From Streptomyces sp. NBC_00236 (GTDB lineage Bacteria > Actinomycetota > Actinomycetes > Streptomycetales > Streptomycetaceae), in assembly GCF_036195045.1 (NCBI RefSeq), contig NZ_CP108100.1, positions 7,006,001-7,070,000 of the forward strand: a stretch of DNA of 64,000 nucleotides, written 5' to 3'. The position numbers and the translations under genes were made by a program. Below, piece after piece: positions 35,228 to 45,254 of the stretch. The notes beneath the pieces are model-generated. The model had not been told where the DNA came from. It was given only the letters and a program-made list of their open reading frames with translations, and did not search any database. The stretch's first letter is position 1, and each line of letters begins with the position of its first letter.

Positions 35228-38200
35228 GTGCCCCCAAAGGATGAGTCGACGGCTGTCTCCCGGATACGGACGGTCTGCTCGTACTGCGGGGTGGGCTGCG
35301 GTCTGGTGCTCGACATCGCCTCCGATGCGGACGGCCGCCGCGCGGTTCTCAAGGCGTCGGGGGACAAGGCGCACCCGGCGAACTTCGGGCGGCTGTGCAC
35401 GAAGGGCGCGACGACCGCCGACATGCTCGCCGCTCCCGGCAGACTGACCACCGCGCTGATGCGCCCCGACCGTGGCGCCGAGCCCACGGCGGCAACGGTG
35501 GACGAGGCGATCACCGGCACAGCCCGACGACTGCGGTCGATCATCGATGAGCACGGGGCCGACGCGGTCTCCTTCTACGTGTCCGGGCAGATGAGTCTGG
35601 AGGCGCAGTACCTGGCGAACAAACTGGCCAAGGGCTTCGTCCGGACCAACCAGATCGAGTCCAACTCCCGGTTGTGCATGGCGAGTGCGGGCAGCGGCTA
35701 CAAACTCTCCCTCGGGGCCGACGGGCCACCGGGGTCGTACCAGGACTTCGAGAAGGCCGACGTCTTCCTCGTCATCGGCTCCAACATGGCCGACTGCCAC
35801 CCGATCTTGTTCCTGCGCCTGATGGAACGGGTGAAGGCGGGGGCCAAGCTGATCGTCGTGGACCCGCGGCGCAACGCCACCGCCGACAAGGCCGACCTCT
35901 TCCTCCAGATCAGGCCCGGAACCGACCTCGCCCTCCTCAACGGCCTGCTGTACCTCCTCCACGAGAACGGACACACGGACGACGGATTCATCGCGGAACG
36001 GACCGAGGGCTGGGAGGCGATGCCGCAGTTCCTCGCGGACTACCCGCCCACCACGGTCGCGGACATCACCGGCATCCCCGAGGCGGACATCCGCCGGGCG
36101 GCGCGGTGGATCGGTGAAGCGGGGGAGTGGACGAGCTGCTGGACCATGGGCCTCAACCAGTCCACGCACGGCACCTGGAACACCAACGCGCTGATCAACC
36201 TGCATCTGGCCACCGGAGCGATCTGCCGCCCGGGCAGCGGCCCGTTCTCGCTCACCGGCCAGCCCAACGCCATGGGCGGGCGGGAGATGGGCTACATGGG
36301 CCCCGGCCTGCCCGGACAGCGATCCGTCCTGGTCGACGAGGACCGTGCTTTCGTCGAAGACCTCTGGGGGCTGCAGCCCGGCACCCTCCGCAAGGACGGG
36401 TCCGGCAAGGGAACCGTCGAGATGTTCCGGCGGATGGCGAACGGCGACATCAAAGCGTGCTGGATCATCTGTACGAATCCGGTGGCCTCCGTCGCCAACC
36501 GCCGGACGGTGATCGAGGCGCTGGAGACGGCCGAACTCGTCATCACCCAGGATGCGTTCGCCGACACCGAGACCAATGCCTACGCCGATGTCGTGCTGCC
36601 CGCGGCGCTGTGGAGCGAGAGCGAGGGCGTACTGATCAACAGCGAACGCAACCTGACTCTCGCCCGCCCGGCGGTGGACCCGCCGGGAGAGGCGCTCGCG
36701 GACTGGCGGATCATCGCACGAGTCGCCTGCGAGATGGGGTATGCCGAGGCCTTCTCCTACGGAAGCGCCGAGGAGATCTTCGAGGAGATCAAGGGCGCCG
36801 CGAATCCGAAGACCGGTTACGACCTGCGGGGTGTGACGTACGAGAGGCTGCGCACCACGTCCGTTCAGTGGCCCGCGCCCTCGCTCGAAGGTCCCGACCG
36901 CAACCCGATCCGCTATCTGGCCGAGGACGGCGGTCCGGTCTTCCCGACGCCGAGCGGACGGGCCGTCTTCTTCGCCCGCCCGCACGTGCCGGCCGCGGAG
37001 ATGCCGGACGACGACTATCCGTTCGTTCTCAACACCGGGCGTCTGCAGCATCAATGGCACACCCTCACCAAGACCGGGAAGGTCGCCAAGCTCAACAAGC
37101 TGAACCCTGCCCCCTTCGTCGAGCTGCATCCGGAGGACGCCGGCCGGCTCGGCATCGCGGACGGCGACACGGTCGAGGTCGCGTCCCGGCGCGGCCGCGC
37201 CGTGCTGCCGGCCGTGGTGACGGACCGGGTCCGGCCGGGGTGCTGCTTCGCGCCGTTCCACTGGAACGACCTGTTCGGGGAGTATCTGAGCGTCAACGCG
37301 GTGACCAGCGACGCTGTCGACCCGATCTCCTTTCAGCCCGAGTTCAAGATGTGTGCGGTGACGCTCACGAAGGTCGCCGCCGCAGCAGAGGCTGCCCCGC
37401 CACCCGCTGCTTCCTCCGCCGTGGGGCTGCTCGACGTCGTACCGAGCACGACCCCGCCGGGTGCGGCTGCCGTGTTCGGGCTGGACAGCACGCCGCCCGT
37501 CCTCGGGCAGCAGGAGCGCCAGTACCTGGTGGGGTTCCTCGCCGGACTTCAGCCGGGCCTGCCCGGCGTTCCGGTTCTTCCGGCCGGTGCGCCGTTCAGC
37601 GCGGAGCACGCACGATGGGTGAACGGTGTCCTCGCCGGCATGTACTCGCGGGCGCCGCAGGCTGCGGAGGTGCCGATGGCGCAGACTCCCGCCCAAGGCC
37701 GTGACGTGGTCGTGCTGTGGGCTTCGCAGACCGGGAACGCCGAGGAGTTCGCAGCCGAGGCCGCCGACCGGCTCACCGAGGTCGGACACCGGGCCCGGCT
37801 CGTAGGGATGGACACGGCGGATCCTCGCACCCTCCCGCACGCGGCCGACCTCCTGCTGATCACCAGCACTTTCGGGGACGGGGACGCGCCCGACAACGGC
37901 TCGGGCTTCTGGGAGGCGCTGACCGCCGCCGATGTCCCGTCCCTGGACGGCAGGCGGTACGCGGTGCTGGCCTTCGGCGACTCCTCGTACGACGACTTCT
38001 GCGGACATGGCCGGCGTCTCGACCAGCGCCTGGACGAACTGGGGGCGGCACGCCTGGCCCCGCGCACCGACTGCGAGCCCGACTACGAGTCCTCCGCCCG
38101 GACCTGGCTGGACCGCGTCCTCGCCGGTCTTGCCGCAGAGGCCTTCCCGGCCCCGTCATCGACGGCCCCGGTTTCCGCCCCCGCCCCCACGTCCACTCCC

Positions 38201-39352
38201 GCCGCACGAGCCGCCACGCCGGTTCGCGGCACGAAGGCGTCACCCGCCACGGCCCGGCTGGTCGGCAACCGCCTGCTCAGCCTCCCCGGCGCGGCCAAGG
38301 AGGTCCGTCGCTTCACCTTCGACACCCGGGACGCCGGCATCCCTCTCGCCTACGAGGCCGGGGACGCTCTCGGCGTACGTCCTCTCAACAGCCCTGATCT
38401 GGTGGCCGAATGGCTGGCTGTGACCGGTCTCGACCCTGCCGCGGGTGTCACTTTCGCCGATGGCGGGGAGATCCGGCTCTCGGAGGCCCTCCACCGGCAC
38501 CTGGACATCACCCGCCTCACTCCGGCCCTGCTGGGCTTCGTCACCGAGCGCACCGGCGACCGCGCACTGAAGAAGATGCTGCGGCCCGACAACAAGGGCG
38601 AACTCGCCCGCTGGTCCTGGGGCCGCCAAGCCGTCGACGTACTCGCCGAGTACCCGGTCCGGGCCGCACCGCAGGAGTGGGCCGGCGTCCTCACGCGCCT
38701 GCAGCCCCGCCTCTACTCGATATCGTCCAGCCCGCTCACCGACCCCCACCAGGTGTCCCTGACCGTCTCCGTCGTCCGGTACGAGAACCTGCACGGCCGC
38801 CCCCGCACCGGTGTGTGTTCGCCCTTCCTGGCAGAAGCCGCCCTGGGCGACCCGGTGTCGGTCTTCGTGCAGCGCGCCCCGCACTTCCGGCCGCCCGCCG
38901 ACGCCGGCGCTCCGGCGGTGATGGTCGGCCCGGGGACCGGGGTGGCTCCGTTCATCGGCTTCCTGGAACAACGTCGCGCCCAGCGCCATACCGGCCCCAA
39001 CTGGCTCTTCTTCGGTGAACAGCGCCGCGCCACCGACTTCTACTACGAGGACGAGCTGACCGCCTTCCTCGCCGATGGCACCCTCACCCGCCTGGACACC
39101 GCCTTCTCACGCGATCAGCGCTCCAAGGTCTACGTACAGGACCGGATGCGTGAGCACGGGGCCAAACTGTGGTCCTGGCTCCGGGACGGCGCCCACTTCT
39201 ACGTCTGCGGCGACGCCGCGCGGATGGCCAAGGACGTCGACCGGGCACTGCGCGACATCGCGGTCGCCCACGGGGGCCTCGATCCCGACACCGCCGCCGT
39301 GTACGTCAAACAACTCGCCGCCGACAAGCGTTATGTCCGGGACGTCTACTGA
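35228..39352 (+). CDS. Nitrate reductase fused to flavodoxin/FAD/NAD(P)H reductase
   Basis: A 1374-residue assimilatory-type molybdoenzyme with a built-in electron supply. Start GTG 35228 has AGGAAGG seven bases upstream. The N-terminal 4Fe-4S site is Cys17, 20, 24 and 57 (CSYCGVGC...GRLCTKG). The molybdopterin domain follows, with the Mo-ligand cysteine at about 150 (NSRLCMAS), then the dinucleotide-binding domain to about 715. A linker leads to a flavodoxin domain (from 825, [14 protein letters not shown]), an FAD domain ([10 protein letters not shown] near 1165) and an NAD(P)H domain ([19 protein letters not shown]), ending RDVY as in sulfite reductase flavoprotein. It should reduce nitrate with NADPH in the cytosol. 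No nitrite reductase is adjacent. Confidence 0.94.
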   Translation: MPPKDESTAVSRIRTVCSYCGVGCGLVLDIASDADGRRAVLKASGDKAHPANFGRLCTKGATTADMLAAPGRLTTALMRPDRGAEPTAATVDEAITGTARRLRSIIDEHGADAVSFYVSGQMSLEAQYLANKLAKGFVRTNQIESNSRLCMASAGSGYKLSLGADGPPGSYQDFEKADVFLVIGSNMADCHPILFLRLMERVKAGAKLIVVDPRRNATADKADLFLQIRPGTDLALLNGLLYLLHENGHTDDGFIAERTEGWEAMPQFLADYPPTTVADITGIPEADIRRAARWIGEAGEWTSCWTMGLNQSTHGTWNTNALINLHLATGAICRPGSGPFSLTGQPNAMGGREMGYMGPGLPGQRSVLVDEDRAFVEDLWGLQPGTLRKDGSGKGTVEMFRRMANGDIKACWIICTNPVASVANRRTVIEALETAELVITQDAFADTETNAYADVVLPAALWSESEGVLINSERNLTLARPAVDPPGEALADWRIIARVACEMGYAEAFSYGSAEEIFEEIKGAANPKTGYDLRGVTYERLRTTSVQWPAPSLEGPDRNPIRYLAEDGGPVFPTPSGRAVFFARPHVPAAEMPDDDYPFVLNTGRLQHQWHTLTKTGKVAKLNKLNPAPFVELHPEDAGRLGIADGDTVEVASRRGRAVLPAVVTDRVRPGCCFAPFHWNDLFGEYLSVNAVTSDAVDPISFQPEFKMCAVTLTKVAAAAEAAPPPAASSAVGLLDVVPSTTPPGAAAVFGLDSTPPVLGQQERQYLVGFLAGLQPGLPGVPVLPAGAPFSAEHARWVNGVLAGMYSRAPQAAEVPMAQTPAQGRDVVVLWASQTGNAEEFAAEAADRLTEVGHRARLVGMDTADPRTLPHAADLLLITSTFGDGDAPDNGSGFWEALTAADVPSLDGRRYAVLAFGDSSYDDFCGHGRRLDQRLDELGAARLAPRTDCEPDYESSARTWLDRVLAGLAAEAFPAPSSTAPVSAPAPTSTPAARAATPVRGTKASPATARLVGNRLLSLPGAAKEVRRFTFDTRDAGIPLAYEAGDALGVRPLNSPDLVAEWLAVTGLDPAAGVTFADGGEIRLSEALHRHLDITRLTPALLGFVTERTGDRALKKMLRPDNKGELARWSWGRQAVDVLAEYPVRAAPQEWAGVLTRLQPRLYSISSSPLTDPHQVSLTVSVVRYENLHGRPRTGVCSPFLAEAALGDPVSVFVQRAPHFRPPADAGAPAVMVGPGTGVAPFIGFLEQRRAQRHTGPNWLFFGEQRRATDFYYEDELTAFLADGTLTRLDTAFSRDQRSKVYVQDRMREHGAKLWSWLRDGAHFYVCGDAARMAKDVDRALRDIAVAHGGLDPDTAAVYVKQLAADKRYVRDVY

Positions 39353-39589
39353 CCGCGCGGCAGCACGCCCAGGAGCGCCGAATGGAAGGCGACCCGCAGA
39401 GCGGCCGGCTCGCACGCTGCGGAGTTGAAGCCGTCGGCCGCGCCGCGTTGTTGACCCGAGCCGTATGCCGCGACCCGTGCGGCCCGGACGGCACCGGCCT
39501 GCGCCGCATCCGGGTGGCTGCCGTGCCGCCCGACCCGCGACAATAGCGATCACCGCACCATGCCGCGCGGCAGAACCCGGAGTGCCCAT

Positions 39590-40261
39590 ATGCCCCAGAC
39601 CGGCCGCCTGTCGGACGTTCTCGTCTTCACCCGCACCACGGCCTACCGTCACGAATCGATCCCGGCCGGGCAAGCGGCTCTGCGTGAGCTGGGGGAGGAG
39701 CACGGCTTCACCGTGGAGACCTCCGAGGACCCCGCGGTCTTCACCGATGCCTCGCTGGCCGGGCGCAGTGCAGTGGTCTTCCTGTCCACCAGCGGCGACG
39801 TGCTCGCCCCGGACGGGCGGCTGGCGCTGCGCCGGTGGACCTCGGGCGGTGGCGGCTTCATGGGAATCCATGCCGCCGCGTGCACCGAGTACGACTGGCC
39901 GTACTACGGGGAGTTGCTCGGAGCACGCTTCGCCGGCCACCCGGATTTCCAGTCCGGCACCGTGCTGGTGGAGGACCGGAGCCATCCGGCCATGCGCCAT
40001 CTGCCGCCACGGTGGGACTGGAACGACGAGTGGTACGACTTCCGGAGCAACCCGCGGCGCCCCGGCGTGCAGGTCCTCGTCACCATCGACGAAGCCGGCT
40101 ACGAGGGAGGCGCCATGGGCGCCGATCACCCCCTCGTGTGGTGCAGGGAGTCCGGCGCCGGCCGTTCGTTCTACACGTCGCTGGGTCACGCGGACGAGGC
40201 CTACACCGATCCGGACTTCCGAGGTCATCTCCTGGGCGGCCTGCGCTGGGCTGCGGGCTGA
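39590..40261 (+). CDS. ThuA-domain protein (trehalose-utilisation-like)
   Basis: A 223-residue ThuA-fold protein (class I glutamine-amidotransferase-like). I choose ATG 39590, with CGGAG upstream; ATG 39560 is possible. Landmarks are VLVFTRTTAYRHESIP, AVVFLSTSGDVLAPDGRLALRRW, GGGFMGIHAAACTEYDWPYYGELLGARFAGHP, RWDWNDEWYDF, and HPLVWCRESGAGRSFYTSLGH. ThuA proteins are linked to sugar metabolism in other bacteria, and in streptomycetes they often occur as parts of larger secreted glycoside proteins. This copy is short, cytosolic and alone. Its biochemical role is not established. Confidence 0.9.
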   Translation: MPQTGRLSDVLVFTRTTAYRHESIPAGQAALRELGEEHGFTVETSEDPAVFTDASLAGRSAVVFLSTSGDVLAPDGRLALRRWTSGGGGFMGIHAAACTEYDWPYYGELLGARFAGHPDFQSGTVLVEDRSHPAMRHLPPRWDWNDEWYDFRSNPRRPGVQVLVTIDEAGYEGGAMGADHPLVWCRESGAGRSFYTSLGHADEAYTDPDFRGHLLGGLRWAAG

Positions 40262-40412
40262 TCCCTCGTCCTGGCCCACGGGGCACAGCCTCGCGGATCC
40301 CTGGCGAGTCCGCCGGTGCGACGTCGTCGTCCGGGATCAGGCCCGAGGGTCCGGAGCCGGCGGGGGAGCCGCAGGGGGATCGGCGTGGCGGGTCCTGCGC
40401 CTCCGTACGCCG

Positions 40413-40670
40413 ATGGAACACGCTGACGGCGATGCCGGCCCCATCGGCGCGGCGCTTCAGGCGCTCCGGCATGCCCGCGGACGAGTCCACACCGTCGACA
40501 TCCAGGCACGTCGACGCAGTTCGAGCCAGGTTCACGTCTCCGCGGCCCAGATCCGGAGCGGGAGCGCCGAACTGCTGGACGACGTGCACCGGGTCCTGGT
40601 TCGGTCAGCGGACCGCTTCGAGCCGATCCGGCAGGTTCACCGGATGAGCCATGGCGGTCAGCCCCAGTGA
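40413..40670 (+). CDS. Possible small hypothetical protein (85 aa)
   Basis: The 474 bp between ThuA and the sigma factor gene has no recognisable gene except this frame. It starts MEHADGDAGPIGAALQALRH, has high G/C at third positions and an ordinary composition (GRVHTVDIQARRR, SGSAELLDDVHRVLVRSADRFEPI), and ends 65 bp before the sigma factor start. There is no family match and no good ribosome-binding site. It may instead be the tail of a decayed gene, because the frame stays open far upstream. Confidence 0.35.
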   Translation: MEHADGDAGPIGAALQALRHARGRVHTVDIQARRRSSSQVHVSAAQIRSGSAELLDDVHRVLVRSADRFEPIRQVHRMSHGGQPQ

Positions 40671-40735
40671 TGAGTTTTCGCGCCCGCCCCCGTCATATCC
40701 ACAAACAGGGCACGACGAGGCGGAAGGATGCCGCG

Positions 40736-41761
40736 ATGGCGGTCACGCGACCGGAGGAGCTGGGCATGAACGATCTGGGCGAGAACGAGCCGGCCGTGAG
40801 CGGGCTGGGCGAGGTCGACGAGCGGGGGTTCTCGGGGCTGACGGAACGGCACCGGCGGGAGCTGCATGTGCACTGCTACCGGATGCTCGGATCGTTCGAG
40901 GACGCCGAGGACACCGTGCAGGAGACGTTCCTGCGTGCCTGGCGGCGGCGGGAGACCTTCCAGGGCCGGTCCACCCTGCGGGCCTGGCTGTACAAGATCG
41001 CCACCAACGCCTGCCTGGACCTGCTCGCCAAGTGCCGCCCGGAGCCGGCCGTCGATGGTGAGGTGCTGTGGCTTCAGCCCTACCCGGACCGGCTGCTCGA
41101 CGAGCTGTCGGCGGGCGACGGGGACGAGCCGGAGGCGGTCGCCGTCGCCCGGGAGACCATCGAGCTGGCCTACCTGGTCGCCGTCCAGCATCTCGCGCCG
41201 CGCCCGCGGGCCGTGCTGATCCTGCGGGATGTGATCGGCTGGCGGGCGAAGGACGTCGCGGAGCTCCTCGGAGACTCCGTGAACTCCGTGAACAGCGCGC
41301 TGCAGCGGGCCCGGGCCGGCATGCGGGAGCACCTGCCCGCCGAGCGGCAGGACTGGGCCGGTGGCGAGGACGACGCCCGGACGCGCGAGCTGGTACGCCG
41401 TTTCACCGACGCCGCCGTGGCCACGGACGTCGAGGCGCTCGTCACGATGCTGCGGGACGACGTCCGCTGCTCGATGCCGCCCACCCCGGGCCTGTACATC
41501 GGCCGCGACACGGTCGCGAACTACTGGTCCGAAAGCGGCTTTGAGGGCATGAAGGGCCTGCGTGCCGTATCCACCTCCGTGAACCGGCAGCCCGCCATCG
41601 GCTTCTACCTCTGGCAGGAGCAGAAAGGTGCGTACCTGCCGCTGACGATCGACGTCCTGCGGATCGCCGGCGGGGCGATCACCGAAATCACCACGTTCCA
41701 CGACGACCGGTTCCCGCGGATCGGGCTGCCGGAGCGCCTGCCGGCGGAGGGCACGGAATAG
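40736..41761 (+). CDS. ECF sigma factor with C-terminal NTF2-like domain (SigX5-like)
   Basis: A 341-residue extracytoplasmic-function sigma factor. ATG 40736 follows GGAAGG; the upstream frame is less likely. Region 2 is RELHVHCYRMLGSFEDAEDTVQETFLRAWRR...LRAWLYKIATNACLDLL, and region 4 is LAPRPRAVLILRDVIGWRAKDVAELLGDSVNSVNSALQRAR. A SnoaL/NTF2-like tail (about 220-335) contains RCSMPPTPGLYIGRDTVANYW. Such long ECFs lack an anti-sigma gene and are thought to be controlled by their own C-terminal domain. Nothing adjacent looks like an anti-sigma factor, consistent with that. Targets are unknown. Confidence 0.92.
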   Translation: MAVTRPEELGMNDLGENEPAVSGLGEVDERGFSGLTERHRRELHVHCYRMLGSFEDAEDTVQETFLRAWRRRETFQGRSTLRAWLYKIATNACLDLLAKCRPEPAVDGEVLWLQPYPDRLLDELSAGDGDEPEAVAVARETIELAYLVAVQHLAPRPRAVLILRDVIGWRAKDVAELLGDSVNSVNSALQRARAGMREHLPAERQDWAGGEDDARTRELVRRFTDAAVATDVEALVTMLRDDVRCSMPPTPGLYIGRDTVANYWSESGFEGMKGLRAVSTSVNRQPAIGFYLWQEQKGAYLPLTIDVLRIAGGAITEITTFHDDRFPRIGLPERLPAEGTE

Positions 41762-41964
41762 TGCCCGTGCGGACGCTCGCGCTCCGAGCGGCGCGGTCCG
41801 GCGGCGCGGGTCCGGCGGCGCGGGTCCGCGGGGATGGGTGCTGGGCGGCCGGGCTTTCCCTCACGAACCGTTGGAGGTTCACCGTGAAGCCGGACGAAAT
41901 CCTTCCCCGCGCCACCCGGCTTGATTAGCTTCCCGGCTGTACGACAGGACTCGGGAGGCTCAAC

Positions 41965-44085
41965 TTGACCACGGACATTTCACGGCGACGGCTCTTCGCA
42001 CTCGGCGGCGGTGCGCTCGGCGCGGCGGCGGCGGGGTCGCTGCTGCCGCCTTCGCTGCAGGCCGCGATGGCCGCGCAGCCGGCACACGCGGCGGGGGCCG
42101 GAGGCCGTGACGGGCTCGGAGCCATCAAGCACGTGGTGATCCTGATGCAGGAGAACCGTTCCTTCGACCACTACTTCGGGACGCTCCGGGGCGTACGCGG
42201 CTTCGGTGACCGCAACGCCGTCGAGCTGCCCACGGGCAAGCCGGTCTTCGAGCAGCCCGCACCGCTGGGGACCACCGTGCTGCCGTTCCCGGTGCGCGGC
42301 GCCGCCGAGACGCAGAAGAAGGACCTCCAGTACATCGGTGCGCTCGACCACTCCTGGAGCGGCGGCGGCAAGGCGTGGGCCGGCGGGTGGATGAACGGCT
42401 GGGTGTCCGCGAAGACGGCCGCCACCATGGCGTACTACGACCGCCGTGACATCCCGCTGCACTACGAGCTGGCCGACACGTTCACGGTCTGCGACGCCTA
42501 CCACTCCTCCATCCACTCCTCGACCAGCCCCAACCGCAACCACCTGTGGAGCGGGAAGACGGGTAACGAGCCGAACGGCAAGCGGGCCGTCGGCAACGAC
42601 GCGTACGACGAGGGCGCCCACCCCGGATACGACTGGGGCACCTACGCGGAGCGGCTGGAGAAGGCCGGGCGCAGCTGGCGCACGTACACCGAGTGGGAGA
42701 ACTTCACCGACAACCAGATCGAGTTCTTCGCCACCTTCAAGGCGGTGGCCCGCAAGGCGCTGGCGAAGACCGGCGGCCATACCTTCATGGAGTCGTTCTA
42801 CGCCGCGGTGCGGGATGCCGACGCCACGGAGCGGGAGCGGCTGTTCGGCCTGCTGGAGGAAGGTGTCGCGACCCTCGACAAGACCGAACGCAGCCTGTTC
42901 GAGCGGGCGTTGCGCAGGGTGGAGACCGGGACGCTGGCCGACGAGTTCGCCAGGGACGTCGCGGCGGGCACCCTGCCGGAGGTCTCCTACCTGGTGCCTT
43001 CCGCCGTCGACTCCGAGCACCCGAGCGTCTCCTCGCCGATCCACAGCGCGACCATCGTCTACAAGGTCCTGGACGCGCTGGGCAAGCATCCCGACGTGTG
43101 GCGGCACACCGCCGTCCTCATCAACTACGACGAGAACGACGGCTTCTTCGACCACGTGCCGCCGCCGGTGGCCTCGCCCGAGGTGACCGAGGAGCAGTGG
43201 GAGGGCAAGCCCACCGGTCTCGGCATACGCGTGCCGATGCTCGTCGTGTCGCCATGGACCGTCGGCGGCTACGTCTGCTCCGAGGTCTTCGACCACACCT
43301 CCGTGATCCGCTTCCTGGAGCGCTGGACCGGGGTGGAGGAACCGAACATCGGCGACTGGCGTCGCACCGTCACCGGCGACCTGACCTCCGCCTTCGACTT
43401 CTCGCGGGCACGTCGCCGACCCGAGGTGGAGCAGCCGGGCGCCATACCGCCGTTCAGCGGCCGCTGGTCGCCGAGGCCGCCGCTCGTGCAGCACATGCCC
43501 GTGCAGGAGCCGGGCACGCGTCCGGCCCGTGCGCTGCCGTACCAGCCGGACGCGCAGGCGAAGGTGGTGGACGGCGCGGTGCGGGTGACCCTCAGCAACA
43601 CGGGGCGCTCGTCGGCGCACTTCGCGCTGTATCCGTACGCGGGCGAGTTCCCCGTACCGCAGCACCGGGACGTGAAGGGCACGGCGCAGTGGACGGTGCC
43701 CGTCACCGGCGCGGCGTACCGGTTCACGGTGACGGGGCCGAACGGCTTCCGCCGCGAGTTCGCCGGGTCCACGAAGGACGGTGCCCCGGCCGAGGTCGCG
43801 TCGCGGGTCGACGCCCGTGAGCGCGATCTGCATCTCACGCTGCGGAACACGGGACGGACGACGCTCACCTTCGACGTGCGGCCGCGGGGATACGTCGACG
43901 AGGCGGACCTGCGCGACTGGACCAGGACCGTCAAGGTCAAGCCGGGGCGCAGCCGCACCGTGGTGCACTCGGCGGCCGACGCACACGGCTGGTACGACCT
44001 GGACGTCACCGTCGACGGGGACGACGCCTTCCGGCGCCGGCTGATGGGGCACATCGAGAACGGCCGGGCGAGCGTCTCGGGCTGA
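41965..44085 (+). CDS. plc: Secreted phospholipase C (phosphocholine-specific type), Tat-exported
   Basis: A 706-residue enzyme starting at TTG 41965, with GGGAGG six bases upstream. The N-terminus has a twin-arginine signal (ISRRRLFALGGGALGAAAAG) ending near AAMAAQPAHA, so the folded protein is exported by Tat. The catalytic domain belongs to the phosphoesterase/acid phosphatase family: VVILMQENRSFDHYFGTLRGVRGF, SIHSSTSPNRNHLWSG, VLINYDENDGFFDHVPPP. Two C-terminal beta-sandwich repeats of the bacterial phospholipase C type follow (VRVTLSNTGRSSAHFALYPY and LHLTLRNTGRTTLTFDV). It cleaves phospholipids to release phosphate or phosphocholine outside the cell. A GTTCACC heptamer at 41877 hints at phosphate control, but only one unit is visible. 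Confidence 0.94.
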   Translation: MTTDISRRRLFALGGGALGAAAAGSLLPPSLQAAMAAQPAHAAGAGGRDGLGAIKHVVILMQENRSFDHYFGTLRGVRGFGDRNAVELPTGKPVFEQPAPLGTTVLPFPVRGAAETQKKDLQYIGALDHSWSGGGKAWAGGWMNGWVSAKTAATMAYYDRRDIPLHYELADTFTVCDAYHSSIHSSTSPNRNHLWSGKTGNEPNGKRAVGNDAYDEGAHPGYDWGTYAERLEKAGRSWRTYTEWENFTDNQIEFFATFKAVARKALAKTGGHTFMESFYAAVRDADATERERLFGLLEEGVATLDKTERSLFERALRRVETGTLADEFARDVAAGTLPEVSYLVPSAVDSEHPSVSSPIHSATIVYKVLDALGKHPDVWRHTAVLINYDENDGFFDHVPPPVASPEVTEEQWEGKPTGLGIRVPMLVVSPWTVGGYVCSEVFDHTSVIRFLERWTGVEEPNIGDWRRTVTGDLTSAFDFSRARRRPEVEQPGAIPPFSGRWSPRPPLVQHMPVQEPGTRPARALPYQPDAQAKVVDGAVRVTLSNTGRSSAHFALYPYAGEFPVPQHRDVKGTAQWTVPVTGAAYRFTVTGPNGFRREFAGSTKDGAPAEVASRVDARERDLHLTLRNTGRTTLTFDVRPRGYVDEADLRDWTRTVKVKPGRSRTVVHSAADAHGWYDLDVTVDGDDAFRRRLMGHIENGRASVSG

Positions 44086-44212
44086 CCCGGCCCGGGCGGT
44101 GGCAACCCTGCACCGGATTCATGGAGCAACCGTGAATACCCTGTGGAAGTGATGGTGGGGCGTCCCCTTATGCTGCACCCGACGATCACGCGGGACCAGG
44201 GGAGGGCGCGGC

Positions 44213-45199
44213 ATGTTCGGCAAGCTTTTCGGCAGGGGCGGCGAGAGACCGGAGGCGGATCCGCACGCCCTTCCCGTGCCGCGCAGACAGCGGAACGGCG
44301 TGTACACGCTGCGCGCGCTCGGGGACGCGCGGGTGCTCGCGCTGGTCGATGCGGCCCGTGCGGGGGACTGGGAAGCGGTCAAGGCGGCTCTGGGGCCGTT
44401 CGATCTCGGCAGCGATCACCAAGTGCTGGGCGAGCTCGCCGACTTGGACGGTGTGCAGAACTGGATCGGCCGGGCCGTGGAGCAGGACGAGGAGCACCGG
44501 GCGACCGCACTGCTGATATCGGGGACGCGCCACGTCAGCTGGGGCTGGGAAGCGCGCACCAGCGCGCGGGCCGTCAACGTCACTCAGGAGCAGTGGCGGG
44601 TCTTCCACGAGCGTCTCCACATCGCCGAGGAGCAGCTGTTCCGGGCGGCGGAGCTGCGGCCGGACTGGGTCACGCCATGGCGCCGACTGCTCACTTCCGG
44701 CCGTGGCATGTCGCTGGGCACGGTCATCAACGAGACCCGGCTCGAAGCCGCCCTGCGCCGGGCCCCGCTGGACCTGGAGACCCACATCGAATGGATCTCG
44801 CAGCTGCAGCCCCGCTGGGGCGGCGAACCGGGCGAGGCCATGGCGTTCGCCCGCGACGCGGTCGCCCAGGCTCCGCACGGTGACCGGATCGGCTGCGCGA
44901 TCGCCCTGGCCCACATAGAGGACTGGGTCGAGTCGGACGACACGTCCTGTCTGCGGACCTCCGCGATCCAGGCCGAGTTGCGCGACGCGGCCGACCGCAG
45001 CATCCTCCACCCCGCCTACGCCCGCCGTCCGGGATGGCAGCACGACTTCAACGTGTTCGCGATGGCGCTGTCGCTCGCCGGTGAACGCCACACGGTCGGG
45101 CGCGTCTTCCAGGCGCTCGACGGTGCCTACACCGAATGGCCCTGGGCCTACTTCGAGGAACCCGAGAAGCAGTTCGCCCGTCACCACCGCCGCGCCTGA
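44213..45199 (+). CDS. Conserved hypothetical protein (328 aa)
   Basis: Starts MFGKLFGRGGERPEADPHALP, with GGGAGG upstream. It is all-helical, without signal or membrane helices. Blocks such as VLALVDAARAGDWEAVKAAL, HVLGELADLDGVQNWIGRAV, LLISGTRHVSWGWEARTSARA and MSLGTVINETRLEAALRRAPLDLETHIEWI look like degenerate helical repeats of TPR kind. The family is not recognised by name, but the codon use and sequence are those of a genuine streptomycete gene. It precedes the HSP90-family gene by 55 bp on the same strand, so it may belong to the same transcriptional unit as the HSP90/TPR pair. Confidence 0.8.
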   Translation: MFGKLFGRGGERPEADPHALPVPRRQRNGVYTLRALGDARVLALVDAARAGDWEAVKAALGPFDLGSDHQVLGELADLDGVQNWIGRAVEQDEEHRATALLISGTRHVSWGWEARTSARAVNVTQEQWRVFHERLHIAEEQLFRAAELRPDWVTPWRRLLTSGRGMSLGTVINETRLEAALRRAPLDLETHIEWISQLQPRWGGEPGEAMAFARDAVAQAPHGDRIGCAIALAHIEDWVESDDTSCLRTSAIQAELRDAADRSILHPAYARRPGWQHDFNVFAMALSLAGERHTVGRVFQALDGAYTEWPWAYFEEPEKQFARHHRRA

Positions 45200-45254
45200 G
45201 CGCCGGCCCCGGCCCGCCTCCGTTCCTGCCGCTTCTCCCACACCGGACTGCCCG

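Noticed and set aside
40262..40600. Minus-strand protein of about 170 residues at 40080-40589
   Set aside because: It overlaps the ThuA gene, has poor third-position GC and no motif. The plus-strand 85-codon frame is the better, though still weak, choice.
41870..41900. PHO box ahead of phospholipase C
   Set aside because: Only one GTTCACC-like unit is present; a real box needs at least two direct 11-bp units.
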